Shown: in pieces, positions 1 to 9,652 of the stretch
Layout: each line of letters starts with the position of its first letter
Position numbering within the stretch: the first letter of the stretch is position 1
Assembly: GCA_021029095.1 (NCBI GenBank)
Contig: JAJOHG010000003.1
Coordinates: 1,426,001-1,490,000 of the forward strand
Length of the DNA stretch: 64,000 bases
Direction: 5' to 3'
From: Phellopilus nigrolimitatus
Taxonomy: Eukaryota > Basidiomycota > Agaricomycetes > Hymenochaetales > Hymenochaetaceae
Made by a program: the position numbers and the translations under genes
Notes under the pieces: model-generated
Database searches by the model: none
The model's input: only the letters and a program-made list of their open reading frames with translations
Told to the model about the DNA's origin: nothing

Positions 1-1417
1 AGCCCGCGCCCGCCGTGCGAGGACTCGCTGGTGTCCGACGTCGCGCCGCTGTCCTGCGGCACCATCATGCGCGGTTCCGGCACGCTGTCGTAGCGCCTGT
101 GCCCCGCGCGCGCGGCGGGGTGCGGCCTGAACGGGTTGAGCCGCGAGAGCGTGCGCCCGAGCGCCGCGACGCCGTCGCGGTCGCGCTCCTCGCGCTCGCC
201 CGCGAACCAGCCTGTGGGGTACACCTCTTTCTCGCGGTCCGCGTACGCGCGCCCGACGAGCAGGGTGCGGTACTTCTTGCTCATGTACACGTCGCGCGGG
301 AGCTCGGGCAGCGGGTGCGCGAGCGGGCTGCGCGAGCGCGGGGGCCGCCGCTCGGACTGCGCCATCGCGGCGCCGCTCAGGAGGTGCGCGGGGATCTCGG
401 ACTCGCGCGGCGGCTCCGGGAGCGGGTTCCCCGCGAGCGGGCCAACGTCGCGCATGGAGTAGGACGGCTCGCGGGCGAGCTCTGGGGCGGAGGACTGTGC
501 GGAGAAGGGAAGCATAGGAGACGGGCCGGGGTCTGGGCGGGGCGCGGGGCCGTAATTGGGACTTGGCTGAGGAGAGGCCATCATGGGGATGATCGGGCCT
601 TCCGACTGCTGCATTTGGGGGTAGGGTGTCTGGGGCGGAGGGCCTTGGTTTTGGATGCTCGGCTCTGGCATTGCCATCGGCGGAGCGGCTTGTGGGAGCG
701 CGGGCGTCGGCTGGGCTTGATATTGAGGCTCGGGCGAGAACGGTGCCTGGGGCTGCGGCATCTGCGCCTGCGGCATCTGGGCGGCGGCATATTGTGGCTG
801 CATCTGCGGGGGCGGCGGCATCTGGGGCATCTGCACACTCGGTGGGGCTTGGTACTGAGGCTGCTGCATCTGCGCAAAGGGCTGCGACTGCATCTGGGGC
901 TGAGGCGGAGAAATCGAGGGCTGTGACTGCATTTGCGGTCGGACCTGGGGCTGCTGCATCTGCGCGAAGGCCTGCGGCTGCATCTGAGGCTGAGGTTGGG
1001 CACCCGGAGGCTGGGGCTGCATCTGCATCTGCGGTTGCGGCTGGACCTGGCCCGCATACGGCCCCGAGATCTGCTGCATGGGGTGCATGACCAGCGGGAC
1101 TGGCCTGCGTCAATCAGCCATAAAAAGGGAGAGGCCTGCGGGCGAGACTCACATACGATCTGCGGCGGCCTCCCGGCCTGCTGAGGCTGGGGATACATGG
1201 CGGGATACGCGAACGGCATCATGCCTGGCGCAGGCATATACTGCTGCTGCTGCTGCTGTCCGCCCGCCCTCCTGTTCCGCCCCCTCCTTGGGATCGGAGA
1301 TCCATACTGTGGAGACTGTGGAGACTTTTGCGCGTACTGGTTCGGGTACTGCTCGTACCCGGGCTGCGGCGGGCCATAGCTGTACTCGTAGCGCTGCCTG
1401 GACGAGTTGGCACCCAT
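1..1417 (-). CDS. Gln/Pro-rich low-complexity protein, N-terminal part (runs off the window)
   Basis: Not recognised as a known family. The start at 1417 gives an N-terminus MGANSS, which fits the N-myristoylation consensus (Gly2, Ser6), so membrane anchoring is possible. An early region is rich in Tyr, Pro and Gln, with six Gln encoded by a CAG run at about 1240-1258. One intron of about 53 nt (1152-1100) joins this to a long repetitive stretch rich in Gln, Met and Pro (QMQPQ-like units, about 1040-600). A charged Arg/Glu-rich and Ser-rich region follows and stays open to base 1. The intron was placed where it keeps the low-complexity frame open; GTATGT four bases upstream is an alternative donor but shifts the frame. 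The gene is divergent from SAP18. Function is unknown. Confidence 0.7.
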
Positions 1418-1880
1418 GTGCCGCGTGAAGTGATCGATGTGTCGTCCCCCTGGACGATTTTTTCACGTGTCGTTTTGAGGAGTATCGGGTCACAGATTAT
1501 TATCTCCTGGCGTTGACAGAGTCGCGAGAGGGCTGCCGCCGCGCCGTGGGGAGATGAACACGTTTGGCTCTCCCGCGGACAACGCTGGGAACACGAGGCC
1601 CGGAAAAGGTTTGCGCTGCTCCCAGTAGTCCTTCCGCGACAGACACTCCGGCCAAGAAAGCACAGTTAAAGAGGCAAATTGTTGAACATCTGGGGGAAAT
1701 AGAACGGAATAATAATAAATCGTGTATACAAGCTGCGATTTTTTTTGGCCGAGTCTGAAAAGACGCGTTTGGCCGAGGAAACAACATCCACGTGACAGTT
1801 GTGTGACATATGTGACAGTTTGCATGTCACAGATTGGTTTCCTGGGACTGGGCAGCGACTCGGACTCCAACTGCTCAAGA
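1418..1880. promoter_or_regulatory. Divergent intergenic region between the Gln/Pro-rich gene and SAP18
   Basis: These 463 bp separate two head-to-head starts and presumably hold both promoters. No clear TATA box or named element was recognised. Open frames here do not resemble any family. Confidence 0.4.
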
Positions 1881-2924
1881 ATGGACAGCACGATGGCGAG
1901 CAGGATTGCCGTCGACAGAGAAAAGGCAAGCATAGTACATCTTATCTGGATACTCTCCTTCTAACACGTCTGCAGACCGCGCCGTTCTGCATGCGGACGT
2001 TCGTGAAAATCGGCGGGTTCCACCGTGTCGACTTTTTCGAAGACGGGACGCTGCCCACCACCGACGAGCACCAGATCTTCACCTGGTGCGCACCAGCTGC
2101 CAGTCCCCTCCGCCCAACCGCTAATGCGCTTTTTTTTTCTTCTGGATTCCAGGAAGGACGCAACGCTGAAGGAGGTGCTCACGACGCTGCGCCTCGCCGC
2201 GCCGCACAGCGCCGAGATCCGGCACCCGCTTGCCAAGGTCTCCTTCCGCGCGCTATATGCCGACGCCGCGGCGCGCGGGCGCATCGCGCAGCGCGAGCTC
2301 GGCACGGTCTACTCGCGCGACGTGCTCGGCGAGCCCGGCACGCTCGCCGCGCCCGCGCCGCGCCTCCTTTCCGACACCGAGCACGAATACGAAAACGCGG
2401 ACGCGGGCGACGGCCGCCCGCCCGAGCGCACGCTCGACGAGCTGCGCTTCGTGCCGGGCGACTACGTGTGTGTCTCGGTCGTGCTCCCGCGGCACGCCGC
2501 GGGGCCTGGCCCCGCGCCGCCGGACGTCGCGATTCGCGGTGCGGCGGCGGCGCCGGGTGCGAACGGCTGGAAGAGCGCTCGCGCACTGAGCCCGCCGGGC
2601 CCGCCGGGCGGGCATGGGCGCGGCGGGGGCCACTGGCGGGGCGGTTCGGACCCGGCGGGGAGGGGTCGGGGCGGCCGCGCGGAGCGCCCGGGGAGGCGGG
2701 ATGTGGACCGCGAGTTGGGCGAGCGGGATCGCGACCGCGACCGCGACAGGCGCGTGCCCCCGCCGCCGAGGAGGGGCAGGGAGTCCCCGCCGCACCGTGG
2801 TGGTGGATATGGAGGTCGGGACAGGGACAGGGACCGCGACCGTGATGGGGGCCGCGAGAGGCGCGAGCGGTCGCGCTCGCGCTCGTGGTCGCCCCCGCGG
2901 CGGAGGGGTTCGCGGTACGATTGA
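1881..2924 (+). CDS. SAP18: SAP18-like Sin3/ASAP complex subunit with Arg-rich tail
   Basis: SAP18 is a ubiquitin-fold nuclear protein found in Sin3 histone deacetylase and in the ASAP/PSAP complexes on spliced mRNA. Exons are 1881-1925, 1976-2085 and 2153-2924, giving 308 aa. Family motifs are clear: VDREK before the core, then DFFEDGTLPTTDE, QIFTW, KDATLKEV, the ELGTVYS segment and the RFVPGDYV strand near the end of the fold. After about residue 170 there is a long Gly/Arg-rich tail with RD/RE dipeptides and an SRSRSWSP motif, which animal SAP18 lacks and which suits an RNA-linked role (inference). Intron 1 (1926-1975) is best read as GC-AG (AAG|GCAAGC). A 39-nt GT alternative at 1937 also keeps frame but adds residues and would be unusually short. 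The next in-frame ATG at 1893 is a possible start. Confidence 0.88.
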
Positions 2925-3120
2925 ACGGTGCTGCAGTAGTCTGAGTGTATAAGGTTGTTGTTGTTGTTGTGAGTTTCATTAGGTCGAATATCATTCTACT
3001 TCATTGTTCTCTTAGCACCGTGACGAGGTGCGTGCGAGTCACGTTGGCGGCAGCCACATAAATACAAGCAACTCGCGTTCGTCGAACTCAACACCACACC
3101 TCGCCTACCCGTCTCCCGCC

Positions 3121-3622
3121 ATGTCCACCCAAGCTCATCAGCAACCCACGACCGAGTGCGCCAACCGCGCCCTGGTGAAGTCGGACGGCAGCGCCGCGTC
3201 TGCGACGCCGCCGCCGCGCACCACAAACACGAACGGACGTCTCGCAGTTGCGGGAGGGCGCACGATCCGCGCGCCGCTCGCGCACCGCATGACGTGCCCC
3301 GCCGCGTCCGGGATGCCGAACTGTCTCAAGGACCTCGTCATGTTCACGAAGGACGTGATGCACGGTGCGTCCCCTCACCCTTCCACCACGGCGCGTGGCT
3401 GACCACCCGCCCGCAGCCATCCAAGCGCTGTACGAGCACTGCGACGGGCGCGTGCACGGCGACGTCTCGCGCGTGTCGACGATGTGGCTGTACCGCCGCG
3501 AGACGGAGATACGCGGCGTGCTGAGCGACCTGGACATCCCGCGCAGCCCGAGGGACTTCCCGCCCCCGGGCTGGCCGGTGGACGAGAACGGCAAAGCGCT
3601 GCCCAAGGCCAGCCTGTACTAG
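3121..3622 (+). CDS. FunK1-like mini-protein A (kinase catalytic-core fragment)
   Basis: Exons 3121-3364 and 3417-3622 encode 149 aa. The second exon carries HGDVS, where FunK1 kinases have the HRDIS-type catalytic loop, and GVLSDLD, where they have GVLNDFD (the DFG equivalent). No Gly-rich loop, no N-lobe Lys and no activation segment are present, so it is far shorter than a normal FunK1 protein (several hundred residues). The stretch RTIRAPLAHRM before the intron recurs in the two next genes, and the intron falls in phase 1 at the same place in all three. ATAAATA about 60 bp upstream may be the TATA box. It is probably catalytically dead or a scaffold (inference). Confidence 0.6.
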
Positions 3623-3859
3623 ACCGGGACGGGCGCTGTCCTTTGCATATGGATGTGTTACATGTAGTTGTGGATGTATTTTGATTGTGTCTCTAAACAA
3701 TGTATTGTTCTCAGTCTTAAACTTGTCCAGTGGCTCGCGCTTAGTCAGGCGCGCGTGGTCGGCCCAACGCCAAAGCCAAATCCAATGCCACTGCGCGGCG
3801 GCGCGTCCCAGTCTTTCACGCATTCGCTAACCACAACCACCCAGTCTTGCAGCTCCCCG

Positions 3860-4590
3860 ATGGCACACAGGCGCTCGAGCAATTCGTTCTCGAAGAAAGT
3901 GAAGGCGAAGGCGAAGTTCAAGAAGGTCCAGCCAAAGGCAGACGAGGCTGAGGCTGCGACGGACGGCGAACCGGAGCCTAACGCAGCACCACAGGTCGAA
4001 AAGCAGGAGAAAGCAAAAGCAGAGAAGGCGAAAGGAAAGGAGGCCGTCGAGCCGAAGCCTTCGCCAAAGCCGAAGACGAATTCCGACATGCTGGCCATCA
4101 TCCTCGTCCCAGACCCCTCGCGCGGGCTGCGGCGCCTGCCGTGCACGCCGCGCATGCGCGCCACCATCGCCGGGCAGGACACGCGCGTCGTCGAGGACCG
4201 CACGATCGCGGCGCCGCTCGCGCACCGCATGGCGTCGATGATGGTCATGAAGACGACGCTGCTCGACATGCTGGTGAAGGGCTACCACATCGTCGAGGGT
4301 GCGCCGCGGCCCGTGCTGCCCACATGCGCATACTCATACTCGTGTTAACGTTCTGACCTACAGGGCACCACAAGCTCGTCAGGAAATGCGGTCTGCTGCA
4401 CAAATACATCTGCCCGGCGGAGATTCTCGCGTACCACAGGGAGGACGACGGGCGGCTCGTTGGCGTGCTCAACGACATCGACGCCCCCCGGACCGCGCCG
4501 AGCGAGCTGAGCGAGGCGGAGCGCCGCGAGGCCGCGCACGAAGAGGTGGACATTCTGTACAGCGCCGCCAGCTCGTCGTCAGTTGGCTGA
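3860..4590 (+). CDS. FunK1-like mini-protein B with Lys-rich N-terminus
   Basis: Exons 3860-4298 and 4364-4590 give 221 aa; an upstream in-frame ATG at 3785 would add 25 residues. The N-terminal 75 residues are Lys/Glu/Ala-rich and look disordered. RTIAAPLAHRM precedes a phase-1 intron as in the neighbours. The second exon shows HKYICPAEIL in the catalytic-loop position, so both the catalytic His-Arg/Gly-Asp and the Asn are lost, followed by GVLNDID. Compared with copies A and C this is the most degenerate catalytic loop. It lies 237 bp after copy A, same strand, so it is tandem duplication rather than an operon. Any role is unknown. Confidence 0.58.
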
Positions 4591-4682
4591 GCTGGCGGGC
4601 CCCCGCCGCACCGGGATCGTTTGTCGCTGTGTAGGATTACGATCTGCTGATATGTAGCCTTAAATCGTTTCTTGTAATAATA

Positions 4683-4980
4683 CAGATGGGTCAGAAAAGT
4701 CTTCGCCCCCCCCCCCCCCCCTAAAAAAGGAAGGTAGTTCCCGTCCGCCTTGTCGACACAAAGACGGTATCAAATATTGTTTGACTGCGCATGATCTTTG
4801 CTTTAGATGCATATTATAAGCATACAATACATATTTGTTAACTATTTTTTGGATGTGTTGAACTGGCAGCACACCGTAGGCAATGGTGAGCGAAGACTCG
4901 ACGACGCGGCAGCCTTTGCTACGCAGGCGGGAACCGCCTTCCTTTTTCAGGGGGGGGCGAAGACTTTTCTGACCCATCTG
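4683..4980. mobile_element. MITE A: 298-bp TA-flanked inverted-repeat element (Tc1/mariner type)
   Basis: The ends are near-perfect inverted repeats of about 55 bp beginning CAGATGGGTCAGAAAAG, flanked on both sides by TA (4681-4682 and 4981-4982). A TA target duplication and CAG-starting ends are hallmarks of Tc1/mariner-type non-autonomous elements. There is no coding capacity. A 16-base C run (4706-4721) lies in the left repeat. It sits between mini-genes B and C, in the presumed promoter of C. Confidence 0.85.
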
Positions 4981-5040
4981 TATTTATGACCAAGCCACAT
5001 GTTGAAATCACGTGGTGTGGAAACGCGAGTCGCTAATCGC

Positions 5041-5086
5041 AGGCTGCTCTCCCTCGCTCTCTCTCGCTCTCTCTCTCTCTCTCTGT
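5041..5086 (+). promoter_or_regulatory. CT-rich tract upstream of FunK1-like gene C
   Basis: A nearly pure CT dinucleotide run lies directly before the chosen start at 5092. Pyrimidine-rich tracts of this kind are common next to transcription starts in filamentous fungi. It may equally be a simple microsatellite. Confidence 0.4.
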
Positions 5087-5091
5087 CACTC

Positions 5092-5737
5092 ATGTACCGA
5101 CATAAAGTACGACCCGACCAAAGCAAAGTCTTCTTCCCCGGAAGCCCGTCGCCGGCGCCGCCCACAGCGCCCAGCAAGGACCCGGGCCCCGCCTCCAAGC
5201 CCGGCCGCCCGTGCACGGACGCAGAGATACACCCCGCGAGCCCCTGCACGGGGCTGCGCGCGCTGCCCCCGCCGAGCGCGGACCCGCGCGAGCGCACGAT
5301 CGCCGCGCCGCTCGCGCCGAAGATGAAGCCGACCGCGACGAGCCGCCGCCTCAACCACCCCGGCACGCGCGAGTTCTTCCTCGTGACGGGGCACGCGATG
5401 CAAGGTGCGCCCGCCCTGTGTGGTGCGGTGGTGTAGTGATGTGGCTGCGACTGACTGACTATGCGTTTGTTGTGTTATGTCGTGCACAGGTCTCCAGCTC
5501 CTCGCGTCCGAGTGCACACTCCCGCACGGCGACGTGTCCCCCGCGAACATCCTCTTCTACCACCGCAAGGGCCTCGCCGTCGGCGTGCTCAACGACTTCG
5601 ACAACCACAGGGTGTTGTACGGCCCGGGATATGTCATGCCGCCGAAGCGCAAGGACGTGGACGTCGACGTCGACGGTGACGTCAACATGAACGAGGCGCT
5701 GTTCAACCCGGAGGCCCTCGCGCAGGCGAAGCGGTAG
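5092..5737 (+). CDS. FunK1-like mini-protein C
   Basis: Exons 5092-5404 and 5490-5737 give 186 aa. This copy has the best preserved core: HGDVSPANILF in the catalytic-loop position (Asp and Asn both present) and GVLNDFD, the typical FunK1 form of the DFG motif. The N-terminal third is Pro/Ser-rich and disordered; RTIAAPLAPKM precedes the shared phase-1 intron. The N-lobe and everything after DFD are missing; the tail is short, with Asp-Val repeats. The gene faces SNRNP40 (convergent, 197 bp apart). Catalysis seems unlikely without an N-lobe, but nucleotide or partner binding is possible. Confidence 0.62.
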
Positions 5738-5860
5738 CAGCAGCGGAGCGACGCGCTTGTGTCTATGTGTAAGAAAAGTGAGCGCTCTGTCTGCCTTGCC
5801 TCCGTCTTCGCTTGCTGAGCACGTCGGCGTAGCGAGTTTAGGCGTCTGAACTTTTTCTTT

Positions 5861-5880
5861 GCTTTGCTTTGCTTTGCTTT
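5861..5880. repeat. GCTTT pentanucleotide microsatellite
   Basis: Four tandem GCTTT units lie between convergent genes. The same motif recurs within intron 3 of NEDD8 near 36801-36821. Confidence 0.8.
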
Positions 5881-5934
5881 GGGGTACACGTGTGACGTTT
5901 ACGACATAAGTTATACATGCAGCACATATCGTAA

Positions 5935-7365
5935 CTAAACAGCCAGCCCCGGCTCCAGCTCGCCAAGAAGCATGGTAGCGTCCTTGCTACCCGTAAGAAC
6001 TGAGGAGGCGACATCAACAAACGCCTGTAGTTAGACCGTGAAAAAAATGAAAGAAACGCACTTATGGGCTCCTTCGGGTGGAAGTCGACAGCAGTTACGG
6101 TGCCCTTGTGCCCGGGGAGCTTCAAAGAACATTAGCTTCTGCGTCCTTCCCAGAGTGATAGATAGTAAAGGCACCTTGTACAGTATTTTCGCGCTTTCCA
6201 CGTCCCAGATGCACACCATCCTGTCCGCGCCGCCGACCGCAACGCGCCCGCCGCCGTCGTCGCGGCTCCACGCACCGCGCAGCAGCGTGTGCTCGAAGCC
6301 CGCGGGCGCGCCGAGTAGCGTGCGGTGCACGCGCGACGGGCTCGGTGAAAACGGGCGCACGTCGTGGATGAGCGTCTGCGAGGCGAACGACGGCGAGAGC
6401 AGGAAGTGCCCGTTCGGCGAGAGCGACAGCGACGTCGGCGTGTCCGTGTGCCCCGTGAGCGCGTACACCTCGAGACCCTTGCGCAGGTCGAAGACCTGCA
6501 GCCGCGCGAGCGAGTGAGCTTTTCTTAGTCGATGCGTAGATGCGGAAAAGAAACGAAAGAAAAGAAAAAACGCACATGGATCTCGTTGTCCAGCGCGCCC
6601 GCGTACAGCGTCGCGCCGTCCGCGCTCCAGCAGACGGCCGTGACGGGGCAGCCGACGTCGAACGTCGCGACGGCGCCCTTCGCGCCGTCGTCGCCGCCCT
6701 CCCACACGTGCACGCGCCCGTCGTCTGCGCCCGTCGCGACGAGCTCGACGCCCGCGCCGCCCGCGAGCGTGCGGTCCAGCGCGTTCACGACGCCGCGGTG
6801 CGCGCGCACCCGGCGCGCTCGCACCCCCGTGGTCAGGTCCGTGTAGTGCAGGCAGCCGTCCGCGGAGGCGGTGTAGAGCAGCGGTGCGAACAGCGACCAC
6901 TGCAGGTCGAGCACGGGCGCTTTGTGCAGCGTCGTGAGGTGTCCGTAGTTTGATGTAGGAGGGTAGGTGCGCCAGAGCGCTGTGGGCGGTGCGGGGTGGT
7001 TAGTCCTCGGGGGCGTATTGAGAGAAAGATGGGAGGATACGCACAGACGCTCCGGTCCGCCGAGCACGCCGCGACGTTCTGGCCGGAGGGGTCGAACCTG
7101 CAGCTCATGATCTCCGCCTGCGCGCCGCGTCAGCTTCGGCCCTCAAAAAAGCATACCCTTAGTGTTCTGGACGACTCACCGTGTGCGCGCCAGCGAGGCT
7201 GACGATGGGCGCCTCGAGGCCGCTCGTGCGCTTCACGGTGCGCACGAGCCCCTGCTTGCTCGCGTCGCCCGCGGACGAGATGGCGATCTGCATCTCGGGC
7301 GTCGACCCGCGCGCGCGCTTCACGAGCACGCCCGACGGCGGCGGGGAGGCTTCTCGTTTTGACAT
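5935..7365 (-). CDS. SNRNP40: U5 snRNP 40-kDa WD40 protein
   Basis: A seven-bladed WD40 propeller of the U5 snRNP and spliceosome. Six exons: 7365-7180, 7117-7045, 6979-6576, 6495-6175, 6119-6062 and 5999-5935, 368 aa, close to the human 357. After about 55 variable residues come the family landmarks: SLAGAHT and RFDPSGQNVA in blade 1, DRSVSLW, ATGADDGRVHVWEG, GALDNEIHVFDLR, the GHTDTPTSLSLSPNG blade, DVRPFSP, GFEHTLLRGAWS, ADRMVCIWD, LPGHKG and FHPKEPI. The last exon was chosen because it continues EPII-LTGSKD as in animal homologues and ends at a clean TAG; a nearer acceptor gives an immediate stop. A fragment of exon 1 is duplicated near 18.3 kb. Confidence 0.93.
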
Positions 7366-8089
7366 GGGGGGATGGCGTGCGGAGGTGGGTTTGGACGACG
7401 GCGCGGGGAAGGAGGAAGATGAGCGGACGGAAAAGGAAGTTTCATTGGTATTGGATGATCTACAGCCACTCCGTTCTTTTTATTATCATATAGTATGTGC
7501 ATCCAAATGTTTTTTTTTTCCCTACGCATAGTTGTCTCTGTTTCTGATCTTTCTAAGAATTTTCTTCACCTTGCATGCACAACTCGAAGAACTGGATCCA
7601 TGGGGCTTAGCGGACGAAAAAGGAAGTTTTGTGGTGGTGTCCTGCAGACACTCCCCGTGCCTCCTTGGGCACGAAACTCTTAGAAATATTGTCTGACGTG
7701 TTAGATCTCAAATCGCAGTTAGCCATAAATCCAACACTGGATACGTGATGGAGAGATCATCAATTAGATTATAAATTGTCAAATACACATGTCCGACGGT
7801 TTGTTCTTCTTCGGTTTTACATGCAAGACGACCTTCTGCTATACCTCTTCCTTGGAAATGTCTCAAATCCGACCCCATCTCTGAAGTAAATATCGCCTCT
7901 GCATGAAATTATCAACAAACCTGAGAGCCTCAATACTGGCTTGATTGTATTTCCACTACTTGAGTGGCACCTCTTCTTTCCAGCGTCCCTGCTTTGCTTT
8001 CATCGCCTTCGTAATCCTATAAGACATTTGAAGAGAGTATAGTCGTACATTAGTCTGTACATAGACATGTATATGGTCAGCTTGCGTGT
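7366..8089. other. Intergenic: SNRNP40 promoter and 3' flank of F-box gene 1
   Basis: No gene recognised. From about 7640 to 8089 the sequence is closely similar to 12820-13120 and in part to 15440-15694 and, inverted, to 29570-29640. It is therefore the 3' flank of the F-box family copied along with the genes. Confidence 0.6.
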
Positions 8090-9652
8090 TCAGTTAAGGA
8101 GGGGAAAGGGCGAACCGTCGTCTTCCGAAGACGAATCGTGGTTTTCCAAAGGCGAATTGCAACCTCCTAAATGTAACCTGTTGCTTTGGATCACCAATCC
8201 TTCCGAGACGAACCCATTAATCATGCTACGCGTTCGATAACTTACGTATCGAAGGTAGATGTCGTCAACGAAAACTTTCCGAAGTGTGCGGCCTGCACGC
8301 CAGCGAGATGCGACCATTTGGAAGAAGCTTTCCAAGGACTGGCACTCGGCAACGCTGATTGATTCCAGTCCTGGACACAGATTATGCTCTGGCTCGAAAT
8401 CCGCAGAGCCTGGTATGATAGCCAGCGCATGCAAGAATGCATTGTCGAGGTTGTTTATTTTGAGGGATAGATGCCTCAACTCCGGGATCGTAGACAGGAG
8501 GTCGGCTAAGTGAACTGTATCGTCCGATCCAGGGTGCCAGGCAGACGAGAACCAAAGACTTAAGGAGGTCAAGGAGCACTTGGAGCGAAGAAGTAAAGAC
8601 TTGATGCCGAAGCAAAGATTGCTCGCGTTTGCAGTACGACAGACTGCGATATCAAGGCTCTCGAGATTCGGCATAGTGAGCTGGCTAAGAGCGTGGCTGA
8701 GCGTTCGTGGCTGCAATTCCGTAAGCTTGAAACTTGCCTCACGAACCATGGGTAAAACAACCTCGGTCGTATCTCGCACTTCGTCAACATAAAGCATAAG
8801 TTTTTCGATGAACTGCAACTGTGGAGCAAAGCGCGCAATTTGGATAAAATCCCTCCATGTCGGACCGAAAAGAAGGCCGTTCCGGTTGCGTATGGTTAAC
8901 TTGTTAAGTTTTCCAAATGTCGGTGCGGGGTCATGGAGGCAGCATACATCGAACATTCGGAGTTCCCTTAGACGAGGAGAATAGGACAGGTCAAGATAGA
9001 GACATTCGCCTTCTACAGGTGTTCTCCATCCTGCTTTTACACTGATAGACAGTGTTTCTAGCAGAGGCAAGTCGCGCATCGTAAACATCATGTCGTGATA
9101 TTTTGGCGGAAAACCAATGTCGATATGCTTCCAGCGTCGCTGGTGAGAAAGCGTCATGGCAAGAAGCTTGTCCATTTCCTTATATTCGTCTGAAGACCAT
9201 CGTATAAATTTCGGGTCAAATCTAATGAGCAAAGGTGAGCTGCGAGATCTGGCTAGCCAGATAGCCCACGCCTTAACTGACGCCTCGATTCTCGGACGAA
9301 TAGCTTCCGGGTGTCCCAACAAGATTTGTTCGTTGAAAAGTGGATCCTTTTGTGCGTAAAAATAAAGCTTCGTCCAGAGGGCTGAGTTCGACACGGCGGA
9401 GTATCGCCAGGTCCGGCAGACTTGCGACACGTTAAGTGGGGCGTCGGTATTCGACGGATATGCGAGATTCGGAAGCGGGAGCCAAGAAATTATCTGGGCG
9501 AGGATGTCGGAGTTTAAACCGCTCGCATGCGCGCCGCGCAATTCTGCTAGTCTGTGGTTAAAATGCTTCAATTCCCGGGAATCAGCGACATGAGACTCCA
9601 TCTGCTTTTTGACGGCAACGATTTCGCGAAAGGTGGCCATGGTCGACATCAT
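8090..9652 (-). CDS. F-box paralogue 1 (intact)
   Basis: A 520-residue intronless frame. Residues about 47-105 form an F-box-like domain: DILAQIISWLPLPNLAY, then NVSQVCRTWR and the following SNSALWTKL. In SCF ligases this segment binds Skp1. The rest is a solenoid-like C-terminal region with recurring Leu spacing (for example PLLETLSI, SPRLRELRM, TMPNLESLDI), suggesting degenerate leucine-rich repeats for substrate binding. A short acidic tail (SSSEDDGSPFPLLN) is shared by paralogues 2, 3 and 5. The start MMSTM corresponds to MSTM in the other copies. No introns are seen, unusual for this region and true of all seven paralogues. Confidence 0.85.
   Translation of the reverse strand: MMSTMATFREIVAVKKQMESHVADSRELKHFNHRLAELRGAHASGLNSDILAQIISWLPLPNLAYPSNTDAPLNVSQVCRTWRYSAVSNSALWTKLYFYAQKDPLFNEQILLGHPEAIRPRIEASVKAWAIWLARSRSSPLLIRFDPKFIRWSSDEYKEMDKLLAMTLSHQRRWKHIDIGFPPKYHDMMFTMRDLPLLETLSISVKAGWRTPVEGECLYLDLSYSPRLRELRMFDVCCLHDPAPTFGKLNKLTIRNRNGLLFGPTWRDFIQIARFAPQLQFIEKLMLYVDEVRDTTEVVLPMVREASFKLTELQPRTLSHALSQLTMPNLESLDIAVCRTANASNLCFGIKSLLLRSKCSLTSLSLWFSSAWHPGSDDTVHLADLLSTIPELRHLSLKINNLDNAFLHALAIIPGSADFEPEHNLCPGLESISVAECQSLESFFQMVASRWRAGRTLRKVFVDDIYLRYVSYRTRSMINGFVSEGLVIQSNRLHLGGCNSPLENHDSSSEDDGSPFPLLN

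Noticed and set aside
15..926. Long plus-strand frame, Arg/Leu-rich
   Set aside because: Antisense shadow of the Gln/Pro-rich gene on the minus strand; composition follows from GC-rich repeats.
1490..1933. Minus-strand frame between the first two genes
   Set aside because: Lies in the divergent promoter and overlaps SAP18 exon 1; no recognisable sequence.
2179..2994. 271-codon minus-strand frame opposite SAP18
   Set aside because: Shadow of the Arg-rich SAP18 tail; no family features.
3121..5737. Three same-strand genes as an operon
   Set aside because: Each has its own introns and promoter-length spacing; tandem duplication explains the layout.
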